Below are positions 16,819 through 24,671 of a stretch of DNA of 64,000 nucleotides, piece after piece. A model generated the notes under the pieces. It worked only from the letters and a program-made list of their open reading frames with translations, did no database searches and was not told the DNA's origin. Position numbers and translations under genes: made by a program. The DNA comes from JAOUEA01 sp963797635 (GTDB taxonomy: Bacteria; Actinomycetota; UBA4738; HRBIN12). The stretch lies in the NCBI GenBank assembly GCA_963797635.1, contig CAWCPZ010000008.1, forward strand, positions 1 to 64,000, in the 5' to 3' direction. Position 1 is the stretch's first letter, and the number at the start of each line of letters is the position of its first letter.

Positions 16819-17025
16819 ATGCACCATCTGCATGTGCTGTGGTACCGCTCGACCGGGATCCTTCGGCGCGAGGAAGGGCAGACCACCGCCGAGTATGCGC
16901 TCGTGATCCTGGCCGCGGCCGCGGTCGCGGTCGTCCTGATCGCGTGGGCCCACTCGTCGGGCAAGCTGCCGACGTTCTTCGACCAGGTGATCGACAGCGT
17001 CATGGGTGAGGCCGATGCGGCCTAG
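16819..17025 (+). CDS. flp: Flp/DUF4244-type pilin
   Basis: 68 residues. A basic leader ends at REEGQTTAEYALVILAAAAVAVVLIAW: the Glu five residues after the Gly-type cleavage region and the hydrophobic helix are the class III prepilin signature. The short C-terminus (SSGKLPTFFDQVIDSV) is typical for actinobacterial Flp. It should be the major structural subunit. No prepilin peptidase (TadV/CpaA) is present in the window, so processing must come from elsewhere. Confidence 0.85.
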   Translation: MHHLHVLWYRSTGILRREEGQTTAEYALVILAAAAVAVVLIAWAHSSGKLPTFFDQVIDSVMGEADAA

Positions 17026-17407
17026 GCCTCGCGAACAGTCGGGAACCGCGGCGGTCGAGTTCGCGCTCGTCCTGCCGCTGGTGCTCACGATCGCGCTGGC
17101 ACTGGTGCAGGTCGGCCTGCTCGTACGAGACCGGCTGCTGGTGGAGTCGGCTGCGCGCGCCGGGGCGCGCGCAGCCGCCATCCAAGCCGATCCCGGCGCC
17201 GTGAACGAGGCGGTGGTCGGGTCGGTCCACGGACTCGACCCCTCGGGCCTCACGGTGTCGATCGCACGGTCAGGTGCGCAAGGTGATCCCGTCACCGTCA
17301 CGGTTGGCTACGTGTCGGTGGTGCGGGTCCCCTTGGTCTCATGGCTCTTCGGCGGATCCGTCTCGATGGAGTCCGACGCCACCGATCGTCAGGAGTTCTC
17401 GCCGTGA
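17015..17407 (+). CDS. tadE: TadE-like pseudopilin
   Basis: About 130 residues; ATG 17015 lies inside the flp stop region with GGTGAGG in front (GTG 17006 is an alternative). The TadE signature is clear: EQSGTAAVEFALVLPLVLTIALALVQVGLL, a prepilin-like helix with the Glu. The remainder is a small extracellular beta domain (VSIARSGAQGDPVTVTVGYVS). Minor pilus subunit, probably cleaved by the prepilin peptidase. Confidence 0.85.
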   Translation: MRPRPREQSGTAAVEFALVLPLVLTIALALVQVGLLVRDRLLVESAARAGARAAAIQADPGAVNEAVVGSVHGLDPSGLTVSIARSGAQGDPVTVTVGYVSVVRVPLVSWLFGGSVSMESDATDRQEFSP

Positions 17408-17820
17408 TCCGGCGATCGCCCCTTCGACATCGGAACGACACGGCGACTCGGAACGACTCCGCGACGAACGAGGGTCCGTCTCGGTGATCATCGGGGGCGT
17501 GGTCGCGATCATGATCGTCCTCACCCTGGGTGCGGCCGACCTCGGTACGGCGCTCATCGCTCGAGAGCGAGCGCACGCGGCGGCCGACGCAGCGGCGCTC
17601 GCGGCCGCCCAGGAACTGGCGATGCCCTCAGGGTCGCTGCCGCAGATCCAGGCTGCCGACTACGCCGATCGCAACGGCGCGTCGCTCGTCACCTGCGCCT
17701 GCGAACCCGGTTCTCGGGAAGCCCTGGTCCAGGGTGAGCGTGGCGATCCGGCATCTCTTCCTGTTCCCGGGCACGCACGCCGTGGAGTCGCAGTCGAGGG
17801 CGGTCGTCGACCTCCCATGA
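17404..17820 (+). CDS. TadE-like secreted protein of the Rv3654c type (frameshifted)
   Basis: GTG 17404 overlaps the tadE stop (GTGA), but the frame must shift by one near 17420-17465 to reach RLRDERGSVSVIIGGVVAI, a TadE-like membrane segment followed by the family's RERAHAAADAAALAAAQEL motif. A CAC pair lies in VTCACEP. A second shift near 17735 restores VSVAIRHLFLFPGTHAVESQ and RAVVDLP, ending at 17820. Net shift is zero over 417 nt (about 138 residues). Homologues sit last in tad operons of Mycobacterium and Streptomyces and are called helicase/secretion neighbourhood TadE-like proteins. Confidence 0.7.
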
Positions 17821-17938
17821 GCCACGTCGCCGGGCTCGCGGGTGCGCATCCACCGACCGTGCCAGCGTGATGCTGGGCCTGGGTCGCGCACCTGCGAGCC
17901 CCGCGACGGTTCGTGATGCCGCTGGTTGCTGCGCCCGA

Positions 17939-18650
17939 TCACTGACCGAACGCGTAGTCCTTGGTGTTCACCTCCCAGGTGCGAAGCAGCGAGCTCAGGT
18001 TCGTTCCGGCCGAGAACCCGACCGAGATGCAGATGCCTGCTGATCGTCTCGTCCGCGTGAGCGTTCTGGATGGTCTTGAACGGCGAGTCCGGACCGGTAC
18101 CGCCGTCGTCGTCATACCGCCACGACCCCGCGGTCGCGACCCACGTGTGGAACGGACCTTGCGCGGTATCAGGGATCGGGCGACTGCGTGTTCGGAGAGA
18201 AGATCGCATCGTGCGTGTCGTTCTCGAGGAAGATGCGCAGATACGGCACTCCGACGCCGCCCGTGTTGTTGGTCGCCGTGTACCGGGCCTCGAAGGCGAG
18301 GTGCTTCACGTCGCTGAACGGCTGGCCGTTCATCGAGTTCGTGCAGATCGATCCACCATCTGCGCCGCCGTCGGCGTACGGACCGAACTTCACACCGTCG
18401 GGTGAGTTCTTGACGGTGCCGTTGGTCGCACTGAACCCCTTCGTCGGGAGGCCGCCGGTGACACGGATCGGGATGGCGTTCTGGACGTCCTTCTTCAGGT
18501 CGCCTCTCGGGATCGAGTTGCTCTTGATGTCGTTGCCGGTGATCAGCTTGGCCGCGACCTGCGGTCGTCGCGCCGCAGAACAACAAGGTCGACGACGACG
18601 GCTGCGATCGTGCGGCTGCGCTCCACGATCGAGCCTTCGCTGATCCGCAT
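17939..18650 (-). CDS. Exported protein of the ITGKxIKNxSI type (several frameshifts)
   Basis: Pieces in three frames join into one plausible exoprotein of about 236 residues. ATG 18650 opens MRISEGSIVERSRTIAAVVV, a signal peptide that shifts frame near 18560 into AAKLITGNDIKSNSIPRGDL, the motif found after signal peptides in many actinobacterial exoproteins. The middle contains FGPYADGGADGGSICTNSMN and VPYLRIFLENDTHDAIF; after a shift near 18185, GPFHTWVATAGSWRYDDDGG; after another near 18040, AGICISVGFSAGTNLSSLL and the end YAFGQ. Three indels in 700 nt are more than for neighbours, so true decay is possible. Function unknown. Confidence 0.5.
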
Positions 18651-18873
18651 GGTCTTGGCATGTGTGTCCACGGGAACCCTCCTTCCTCGGTGCGCGGGTA
18701 CGCGCGACCGATGGCGTGGACCGAGCGCTATGTGGCGCTCATGGACTATTGCCCCGAGGACCGTCAGGTGGTCGGGGCGTCTTCTCTTCCGCGCCGCGGA
18801 GGTTTCATCAACGTAGAACGCATCGGGCGAAAGCGCAAATCCAGGACGGCCTTCTTCGTCAAGGAGGTTGACC
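18651..18873. other. Intergenic region between divergent genes
   Basis: Holds the start regions of both neighbours. A stem-loop with 7-bp outer arms (GCCCCGA at 18752-18758, TCGGGGC at 18773-18779) is visible but has no terminator partner gene. AAGGAGG at 18861-18867 is the ribosome-binding site of the downstream gene. Confidence 0.3.
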
Positions 18874-19488
18874 ATGTCGCGTTCGGCACGGCACCCTGCC
18901 GCCGCCCGCCTGAGCGTCGATTTGGTCCCGCGGTTCCTGGGACCTCTTCCTCGTGCCGTCGTCGCACTCCTCGCCCATGCTGGGATGGAGGAGGTGATCG
19001 GCGATGACAACCAGACGACGAGCACGGTTCGGGCCTTCGAGCCGTCACACACGTTCAACACGCTCACCAGGGTGGGCAACGTGGTCATGCGGCCGCTCAT
19101 CCGATCGCGGATGGGTGCGCACATGCACGACCTCGCGGTGATCTCGTTCACCGGACGGAAGACCGGCCGCCGGTACGCCGTTCCCGTCGGCTACCAGGAG
19201 CTCGACGGGCAAGGGCTGATCCTGACGGCCGCCCGCTGGAAGGCGAACCTGCGCGGAGGCGCCGACGTGGAGGTGGTGCACGATGGCCGCACGCGACCGA
19301 TGCGCGCCGACCTGATCGAGGACGCTGACGAGGTCGCCGACGTCTACGTCGCCCTGCTCCAGCGCCTCGGGCTCAAGAAGGCGACGCAGATCGGCCTGAG
19401 GATCTCCGGGGACCACATGCCGACGCACGATGAGCTGGCCCACGCCGTCGATGGGAAGCGGGCCGTGGTCAGGCTCGGTCCGCGATGA
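18874..19488 (+). CDS. PF04075 (F420-type) nitroreductase-family oxidoreductase
   Basis: 204 residues from ATG 18874, chosen because AAGGAGG lies at 18861-18867. The core (about residues 75-175) has the PF04075 pattern: MRPLIRSRMGAHMHDLAVISF, TGRKTGRRYAVPVGYQEL, LILTAARWKANLRGGADVEV, and a basic VVHDGRTRPMRADL stretch. Members (Ddn, FDORs) are split beta-barrel flavin- or F420-dependent reductases. The 70-residue N-terminal extension is unfamiliar. Its last 20 nt overlap the reconstructed end of clpP on the other strand. Confidence 0.75.
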   Translation: MSRSARHPAAARLSVDLVPRFLGPLPRAVVALLAHAGMEEVIGDDNQTTSTVRAFEPSHTFNTLTRVGNVVMRPLIRSRMGAHMHDLAVISFTGRKTGRRYAVPVGYQELDGQGLILTAARWKANLRGGADVEVVHDGRTRPMRADLIEDADEVADVYVALLQRLGLKKATQIGLRISGDHMPTHDELAHAVDGKRAVVRLGPR

Positions 19489-20186
19489 TGGGCGCCTGCT
19501 CGCCCTCGGGCGTCGCCGGCACCGGGAACCGCCAGGGGAGCGCCGGCCGCGCCCAGCGCGGGCAGCCCGGCGCCCAGCGCCTCGAGCTGCCGCACGGTCA
19601 CCACCTCGTCCACGACGCCGTAGGCCTTCGCTTCCTCGGCGGTCAGGATGAAGTCGCGGTCGGTGTCGGCGCTGATCGTCTCGACGGACTGTCCGGTGTG
19701 CTCGGCCAGGATCTCGTCGGCGCGGCGGCGCATGCGCACGATCTCGCGCGCGTGGATCTCCAGGTCGGCCGACTGGCCCTCCATCCCGCCGTGCGGTTGG
19801 TGCAGCAGCACGCGCGAGTTCGGCAGGGCGTAGCGCCGCCCGGCGGCACCCGTCGCCAGCAGGAACGCGCCGGCGCTCGCGGCCTGCCCCACGCAGTAGG
19901 TGGCCACCGGCGCGTGCAGGAACTGCATCGTGTCGTAGATGCCGAACATCGCCGTGGTCGAGCCGCCCGGGGAGTTGATGTACATCGCGATCTCGCGATC
20001 GGGGTCCTCGGCCTGCAGGAACAACAGCTGGGCCACGATCAGGTTCGCCACGTTGTCGTCGATCGGCGTCCCCAGGAACACGATCCGCTCGCGCAGCAAC
20101 CGCGAGTAGATGTCGAACGCGCGCTCCCCGCGTTCGCTCGGTTCCACCACCGTGGGGATCAACGCGTCCATCCGTGCCTGCACCAT
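19469..20186 (-). CDS. clpP: ATP-dependent Clp protease proteolytic subunit (frameshift near the end)
   Basis: ClpP-family serine protease, about 238 residues from ATG 20186 with GAGAGGAGCG in front. Catalytic Ser is in GQAASAGAFLL, His in LPNSRVLLHQPHGGMEG, and the Asp follows in the DTDRDFILTAEEAKAYGVVDEV region. PIDDNVANLIVAQLLFL and the YINSPGGSTTAMFGIYD turn are canonical. It forms the 14-mer that degrades proteins delivered by ClpX or ClpC; neither partner gene is here. Near 19525 one extra base sends the frame into the neighbour's antisense; the other frame gives the tail PATPEGEQAPIIADRA and a stop at 19469. The C-terminus is longer than in most ClpP. Confidence 0.85.
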
Positions 20187-20208
20187 CGTCCGCTCCTCTC
20201 GCAAGTTC

Positions 20209-20224
20209 GCAACCATGCGGTTGC
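20209..20224. promoter_or_regulatory. Palindromic operator 1 between clpP and SRPBCC-arsR
   Basis: GCAACCATGCGGTTGC, 6-bp arms around 4 nt, 23 nt before the clpP start. Overlaps a second dyad GGTTGCCAACC (20219-20229). Same core as the site at 20256-20273, 48 bp centre to centre. Confidence 0.6.
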
Positions 20225-20249
20225 CAACCTCACGGTACGTGGGATGGGG

Positions 20250-20255
20250 TACTAT
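20250..20255 (+). promoter_or_regulatory. -10 box TACTAT before the SRPBCC gene
   Basis: Ends 9 nt before ATG 20265 and lies directly next to operator 2, so a bound repressor would cover the transcript start. Confidence 0.45.
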
Positions 20256-20273
20256 GGCAACCGTATGGTTGCC
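20256..20273. promoter_or_regulatory. Palindromic operator 2 over the SRPBCC start codon
   Basis: GGCAACCGTATGGTTGCC, perfect 7-bp arms around 4 nt; the ATG of the SRPBCC gene (20265) lies inside it. The likely binder is the ArsR protein encoded as second gene of that operon (20663-20983). Confidence 0.65.
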
Positions 20274-20652
20274 GAACCGATCCGCCGCCAGGTGACGCTC
20301 GACGCTCCGCCCGAACAGGTGTGGGAAGCCGTCACCACCGCCGAACATCTCGAGGCCTGGTTCGGCGCCGGCGTGCAGCTCGATGCCCGGCCCGGCGCGC
20401 CGATCACGGTGGCCTGGCCCGATGGGATCGAAGAGCCGCGGTCTGGTCGAACGCGTCGAGCCGCCGCATCGGTTCGTCTTCCGGTGGCGTTCGATGTCGG
20501 GCGCGGGGCTCACGCTCACGGTCGGCGCTCCCACCCGCGTGGAGTTCACGCTGGAACCGCTCGACGACGGTGCACGCACGCTGGTCACGGTCACGGAGCA
20601 CGACGCGCCGCTCCCCGGGCCGCTCAGCTCCGTGATGTCGGCGACGGCATGA
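20265..20652 (+). CDS. SRPBCC (AHSA1-like) domain protein (frameshifted)
   Basis: Starts MVAEPIRRQVTLDAPPEQVWEAVTTAEHLEAWFG, the hallmark first strand and helix of START/AHSA1-like SRPBCC proteins. Near 20435 one extra base breaks the frame; the next frame continues RGLVERVEPPHRFVFRWRS, TRVEFTLEPLDDGARTLVTVTEHD and stops at 20652. Spliced length about 128 residues, one domain. These cup-shaped proteins bind hydrophobic ligands. The arsR gene follows 10 nt later; SRPBCC-ArsR pairs are frequent, and the regulator probably represses this operon. Confidence 0.75.
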
Positions 20653-20662
20653 GGTCGCACGC

Positions 20663-20983
20663 ATGACCGACGAACCCGTCGACCGCGTGTTCTCGGCGTT
20701 GTCCGATCCCACGCGGCGTGCCGTGATCCGCTGCCTGTCCGAAGGCGGTCCCGCCACGCTCGGCTCGCTCGCCGACGAACTCCCCGTCACGCGCCAGGCC
20801 GTCGCGAAGCACCTGGCCCAACTCGAGGATGCCGGTCTCGTGTCGGCCAGTGCCGACGGCCGGCGGCGGACCTACCGGCTCACGCCCGGCCCGCTCACCG
20901 ATGCGATGGGATGGATGGTCGACGTCGGCGGCGACTGGGACGAACGGCTCGGCGCGTTGAAGCGCCACGTCGAGCACCACTGA
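20663..20983 (+). CDS. ArsR family transcriptional regulator
   Basis: 106 residues forming a winged helix: VFSALSDPTRRAVIRCLSEG, ATLGSLADELPVTRQAVAKHLAQLEDAGLVS (recognition helix) and the wing RRRTYRLTP. No metal-binding CxC motif, so it is the non-metal type found beside SRPBCC proteins. The two palindromes at 20209-20273 are the natural operators. Confidence 0.9.
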   Translation: MTDEPVDRVFSALSDPTRRAVIRCLSEGGPATLGSLADELPVTRQAVAKHLAQLEDAGLVSASADGRRRTYRLTPGPLTDAMGWMVDVGGDWDERLGALKRHVEHH

Positions 20984-21000
20984 CCGTCACCGAGTGGCCG

Positions 21001-21417
21001 TCACTCCAGATCGCGCGCCCGCGGGTCGCGACGAACCGGCGCCCGGTAGTCCGGGTCGGTGCGCAGCGCCAGGTACTCGACGGCCGCCCAGATCGCCTTC
21101 GAGCGCGGCCAGAACAACAGCGGCACGCCGATCAACACCACGGCGCTCGCCGCGAGCAACGGCCACACCGGCACGTCGGGCACCGTCAGGATCAGCCCGA
21201 CGATCAACACCACGATCCACAGCAGGATCGCCCCGGTGTAGTTCAGCGTCATCGCGCCGAGGTAGCCGCCCTCTTCCTTCTCGAACCGCCACTCGCACCG
21301 AGGGCATGCGGTGCGCATCACGAACCACGACACGAACATGTCGTGCTCGCCGCACCGGGGACAACGCTTGCGGAACCCCCGCCAGAGCGCCTGCCAGGTG
21401 CCGACCGGGGGGTACAA
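21001..21417 (-). CDS. DUF983 family membrane protein
   Basis: 138 residues; no ATG or GTG lies between the upstream in-frame stop and TTG 21417, so TTG is used. Two CxxC pairs (CPRCGEHDMF and CPRCEWRF) form a likely zinc site, then GGYLGAMTLNYTGAILLWIVVLIVGLI and PLLAASAVVLIGVPLLFWP form two membrane helices. The family is often found near cytochrome oxidase assembly genes in other bacteria; no such context here. Probably co-transcribed with the upstream cupin gene. Confidence 0.8.
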   Translation of the reverse strand: MYPPVGTWQALWRGFRKRCPRCGEHDMFVSWFVMRTACPRCEWRFEKEEGGYLGAMTLNYTGAILLWIVVLIVGLILTVPDVPVWPLLAASAVVLIGVPLLFWPRSKAIWAAVEYLALRTDPDYRAPVRRDPRARDLE

Positions 21418-21466
21418 CGGCTCGCCCCGGCCGCCGCCGGGCTCGGGTTCGAGCGAGCCGTAGGGG

Positions 21467-21829
21467 TTATCCGTCGTAGATCACCCAGAACTTCGCGATC
21501 TTCTCCCGGATCACCCACGTGCCCGCCGACCCCTTCGGCGTGACGAGGACGTCGCCGGGCCCGACCGTGAGGGTCCGGCCGTCGTCGGTGACGATGTCGG
21601 CGTCGCCCTCCAGGATGAGCGCCACCTCGTCGTAGGGACGTTCGAAGGACCAGGTGTCGGGCTCGCGCTCCCAGAAGCCGGTCGTGAGCGTCCCGCCCGC
21701 GCTGGAGAACACGTCGAGGTCGCGTCCACCTGAAGGGATCTGCCCCGGCGGGTCGACCAAGGGATTCCAGTCGCCGCGTTCGTTGGAAGAGACCACTCGG
21801 ATCGTCGTGTCGTGCATCGTCTCGCTCAT
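21467..21829 (-). CDS. Cupin domain protein
   Basis: 120 residues, single cupin barrel: motif 1 around TTGFWEREPDTWSFERPYDEVALILEGDADI, motif 2 VGPGDVLVTPKGSAGTWVI. The usual metal histidines of motif 1 are replaced, as in the DUF861/EutQ-like group, so metal binding is uncertain. Starts MSETMHDTTIRVV; ATG 21817 is an alternative start. Substrate unknown. Confidence 0.75.
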   Translation of the reverse strand: MSETMHDTTIRVVSSNERGDWNPLVDPPGQIPSGGRDLDVFSSAGGTLTTGFWEREPDTWSFERPYDEVALILEGDADIVTDDGRTLTVGPGDVLVTPKGSAGTWVIREKIAKFWVIYDG

Positions 21830-21902
21830 CCCCCCAGGCTACCCCCTCGCCTCCGCACGGGGGATAGACCTTCGACGGGTCCCCCGAGTCCGAGCCCGGG
21901 GG

Positions 21903-21908
21903 TACAAT
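21903..21908 (+). promoter_or_regulatory. -10 box TACAAT before the DUF5318 gene
   Basis: Five of six bases match TATAAT; it ends 9 nt before ATG 21918, so the mRNA is leaderless or nearly so. It probably also serves ponA downstream. Confidence 0.55.
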
Positions 21909-21917
21909 CGCCGGAAT

Positions 21918-22319
21918 ATGGCGAAGCGAACGCCGCTCGGGAAGAACCGGCGCGCCGAACTCGGCGTCATCGACTACACGCTGGCCAAGCGCGCGCTCCT
22001 TCGCGACGCCAAGGTCGGCGTCCTCGGTCTCACCGACATCTGCGACGCCCACCCCGAGCTCCTGCGCGCCGCCAAACACGTCGGCGAACCCACGCGCAAC
22101 GACTGTCCGGTGTGCGGCAAGGTCAAGCTGGTGTTGCTGGCCTACGTCTACGGGGAAGGCCTCCGCGATCAGAACGGTCGCGTGTGGTCGATCCAGACGG
22201 GCCTCAAGCTGACGGCCGCCCACCCCGGCGCATCGTGCTACGTCGTCGAGGTCTGCACCGAATGTCAGTGGAACCACCTGCACGAGGCCTTCACCGCGCG
22301 CAGAACCGCCACCGGCTAG
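21918..22319 (+). CDS. DUF5318 family protein
   Basis: 133 residues, matching the actinobacterial family that includes Rv0049. Conserved features: RRAELGVIDYTLAKRALLRD, CPVCGKVKLVLLAYVYG and a second Cys pair in VVEVCTECQWNHL, together a likely zinc-ribbon; this agrees with rubredoxin-like spacing. Cytosolic, no signal. As in mycobacteria it sits directly before the class A penicillin-binding protein gene, which suggests a link to envelope growth. Biochemical role unknown. Confidence 0.85.
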   Translation: MAKRTPLGKNRRAELGVIDYTLAKRALLRDAKVGVLGLTDICDAHPELLRAAKHVGEPTRNDCPVCGKVKLVLLAYVYGEGLRDQNGRVWSIQTGLKLTAAHPGASCYVVEVCTECQWNHLHEAFTARRTATG

Positions 22320-22394
22320 ACGCCGGCGGCACACCGTCACCGTTTCTCCATCTCCTCAACGCCTCCGGAAGCGTCTCCGGTGCAACCTCCTCGG

Positions 22395-22400
22395 TAGGAT
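22395..22400 (+). promoter_or_regulatory. -10 box TAGGAT before ponA
   Basis: Ends 6 nt before GTG 22407; would give a leaderless ponA transcript. Confidence 0.45.
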
Positions 22401-22406
22401 GGTCCC

Positions 22407-24671
22407 GTGGCAGCTGAAGCCCCCGCGCGTGCTGAGCGCGAGAAGCATTCCCCGAAACACCTACCCGCCAAGAAGAAGGGGTTCTTCCGGCGTTACTGGT
22501 GGGTCTTCGTGGCGACCCCGCTGGCGTTCATGTTGGCTGCCTTCGCCGCGCTGTACGTCTCCTACCGGCAGATCGAACTGCCGGACACGCTGCCGCCGAT
22601 CAAGACCAGCTACCTCTACGACCGACACGGCAACGAGCTGACCCCGCTGCACGGCGCGGTCGACCGCACGATCGTTCCGCTCGGGCAGATCTCGGAGAAC
22701 CTGCAGCACGCGGTGATCGCCACCGAGGATGCCGGCTTCTACTCGCATCCCGGCGTCGACGTCAAGGGCATCCTCACCGCGGCGTGGACCGACCTGGTGA
22801 AGCGCGACACGGTGGTCGGTGCCTCGACGATCACGCAGCAGCTCGTGAAGAACGTCTACGCCGGCCAGTACATCGAGAACGCCGACGGTTCTTCGGAGTA
22901 CGTCGTGCCGCCGCGCTCGATCAAGGAGAAGATCCGCGAGGCGCTGCTCTCCATCAAGCTCGAAACCGAACTGGGCAAGGACCAGATCCTGGCGAAGTAC
23001 CTCAACACGGTGTACTTCGGCCACGGCGCCTACGGCGCGGAAGCGGCGGCGCAGACGTATTTCGGCAAGCCCGCGAGCGAACTCGACGGTGAGCGAGTAG
23101 GCCGTCCTGGCCGCGGTGCTGCACGCGCCCAGCCTCTACGACCCGATCAAGAGCGCGTACGACAACAAGTTCCGGCGCGACTACACGCTTGGATCAGATG
23201 GCGAAGTACGGCTACATCAGCGCAGGCCGAGGCCGACGTCCCTGAAGGCGGAGGAGTGCTGCGGCATCCCGCACGGCTCAGGCGAAGGAGCAGGCCAGGA
23301 TCGACAGTCCTGCCGGCTCGGAGTACTTCGTCGACTACACGCGACAGACGCTGTTCGACAAGTACGGGAGCGCCAAGGTCTACGGCGGTGGCCTGCAGGT
23401 CACGACGACCCTCGACTTGCGTCTGCAGCGAGCCGCGGAAGAGGCCGTCAACGCCAACCTCCCCGACACACCGGAGAACCCCGACGCCTCGGTCGTGACG
23501 ATCGACAACGACACCGGCGAGGTCCTGGCGATGGTCGGTGGACGCGACTGGGACAAGTCCAAGCTGAACCTGGCGACGATGCCCTGCGAGGGGTGCGGGC
23601 GCCAGGCGGGCTCGGCCTTCAAGCCGTTCACCTTGGCCGCCGCGCTCGAGCAGGACTTCAGCCTGACCGGCGCCTACTGGCAGGGGCCTTCCTCGATCAC
23701 GATCACCGATCCGACGTGCGCCACCGACGGCGCAGCATGGACGCCGGTCAACGCCGGTGACGGTGAAGCGGGCACGTTCACGCTGTACACCGCGACCGAG
23801 CACTCCGTGAACACGGTGTACGCGCAGCTGGTGACGGCGTTGGACGACGGTCCCTATGACGTGGTCGACATGGCGCACGACCCTGGGGATCAAGTCGAAC
23901 CTCGACGCGTACTGCTCCATCACGCTCGGCAGCGTCGCGGTCAACAACCTGGAGATGACGAACGCCTACTCAACGCTGGCCGCCCACGGGATGCGTCACC
24001 GCGCCACGCCGATCCTCGAGGTCACGCGCCAGAACGGTGAGCCGATCGCGAAGCACTTCAGCCCCCCAGGTGAGCAGGTGATCGATGCGAATATCGCCGA
24101 CGAGGTCACCTACGCGCTCAGGAGCGTCGTGACCGGCGGAACCGGGTACGCCGCGGACCTGGGCTACCCCTACTACGTGTACGGCAAGACGGGCACCGCC
24201 CAGGACAACGTCGACGCGTGGTTCTGCGGATACACCCAGGAGCTCTCGACCTGCGTGTGGGTCGGCTACCCGAAGGAGCAGACGCCGCTGCTGTACGTCG
24301 AGGGCGTGCCCGCGGTCTACGGCGGCACGATCCCCGCGGCCATCTGGCACGACTACATGCTGGCGGCGATGCAGTTCTACCCGGAGGCGGGCGCCTACGA
24401 GATGCCGGAACTCACCGGGACGAGGGGCCCGTCGGTGCCGGTTGCGAGCCCGACCCCCCCGCCGAGCCCGACCGTGACGCCCTCACCTTCGACCGAGCCG
24501 ACGCCCACGGATGATCCGTCGCCCACGGACGACCCCTCGCCCACGGAGACGCCGAGTCCCACGGTGGAGCCGAAGGCGTTCCTGCAGGCGACCATCGTTC
24601 CGCCGGAGAACGATCGACCCACGCTGGGCCGGCATCGACAGCTGACCGACCGGCACACGCCGAAGCGCTAG
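22407..24671 (+). CDS. ponA: Class A penicillin-binding protein (transglycosylase/transpeptidase), multiply frameshifted
   Basis: Bifunctional peptidoglycan synthase. GTG 22407; basic cytosolic N-terminus, one membrane helix (VFVATPLAFMLAAFAALYV), then the GT51 domain with catalytic Glu in ATEDAGFYSHPGVD and GASTITQQLVKN. The transpeptidase domain follows with SxxK in AGSAFKPFTL, SxN in EHSVNTVYAQL and KTG in YGKTGTAQDN. The C-terminus is a Pro/Ser/Thr-rich tail with PSPTDDP repeats. Between the domains (23095-23310) the frame breaks at least four times and a TAG stands where SE-x-AVLAAVLHAPSL is expected; another shift is near 23885 (CCC for CC). All catalytic motifs survive, so errors in the read are likelier than decay, but this is the most damaged gene in the window. 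Confidence 0.8.

Noticed and set aside
18752..18779. Terminator hairpin
   Set aside because: It lies between two divergent starts, so no transcript would end there; inner pairing is poor.
23090..23320. Programmed frameshifting in ponA and other broken genes
   Set aside because: No slippery heptamer with a downstream pseudoknot is shared; positions and directions vary between genes.
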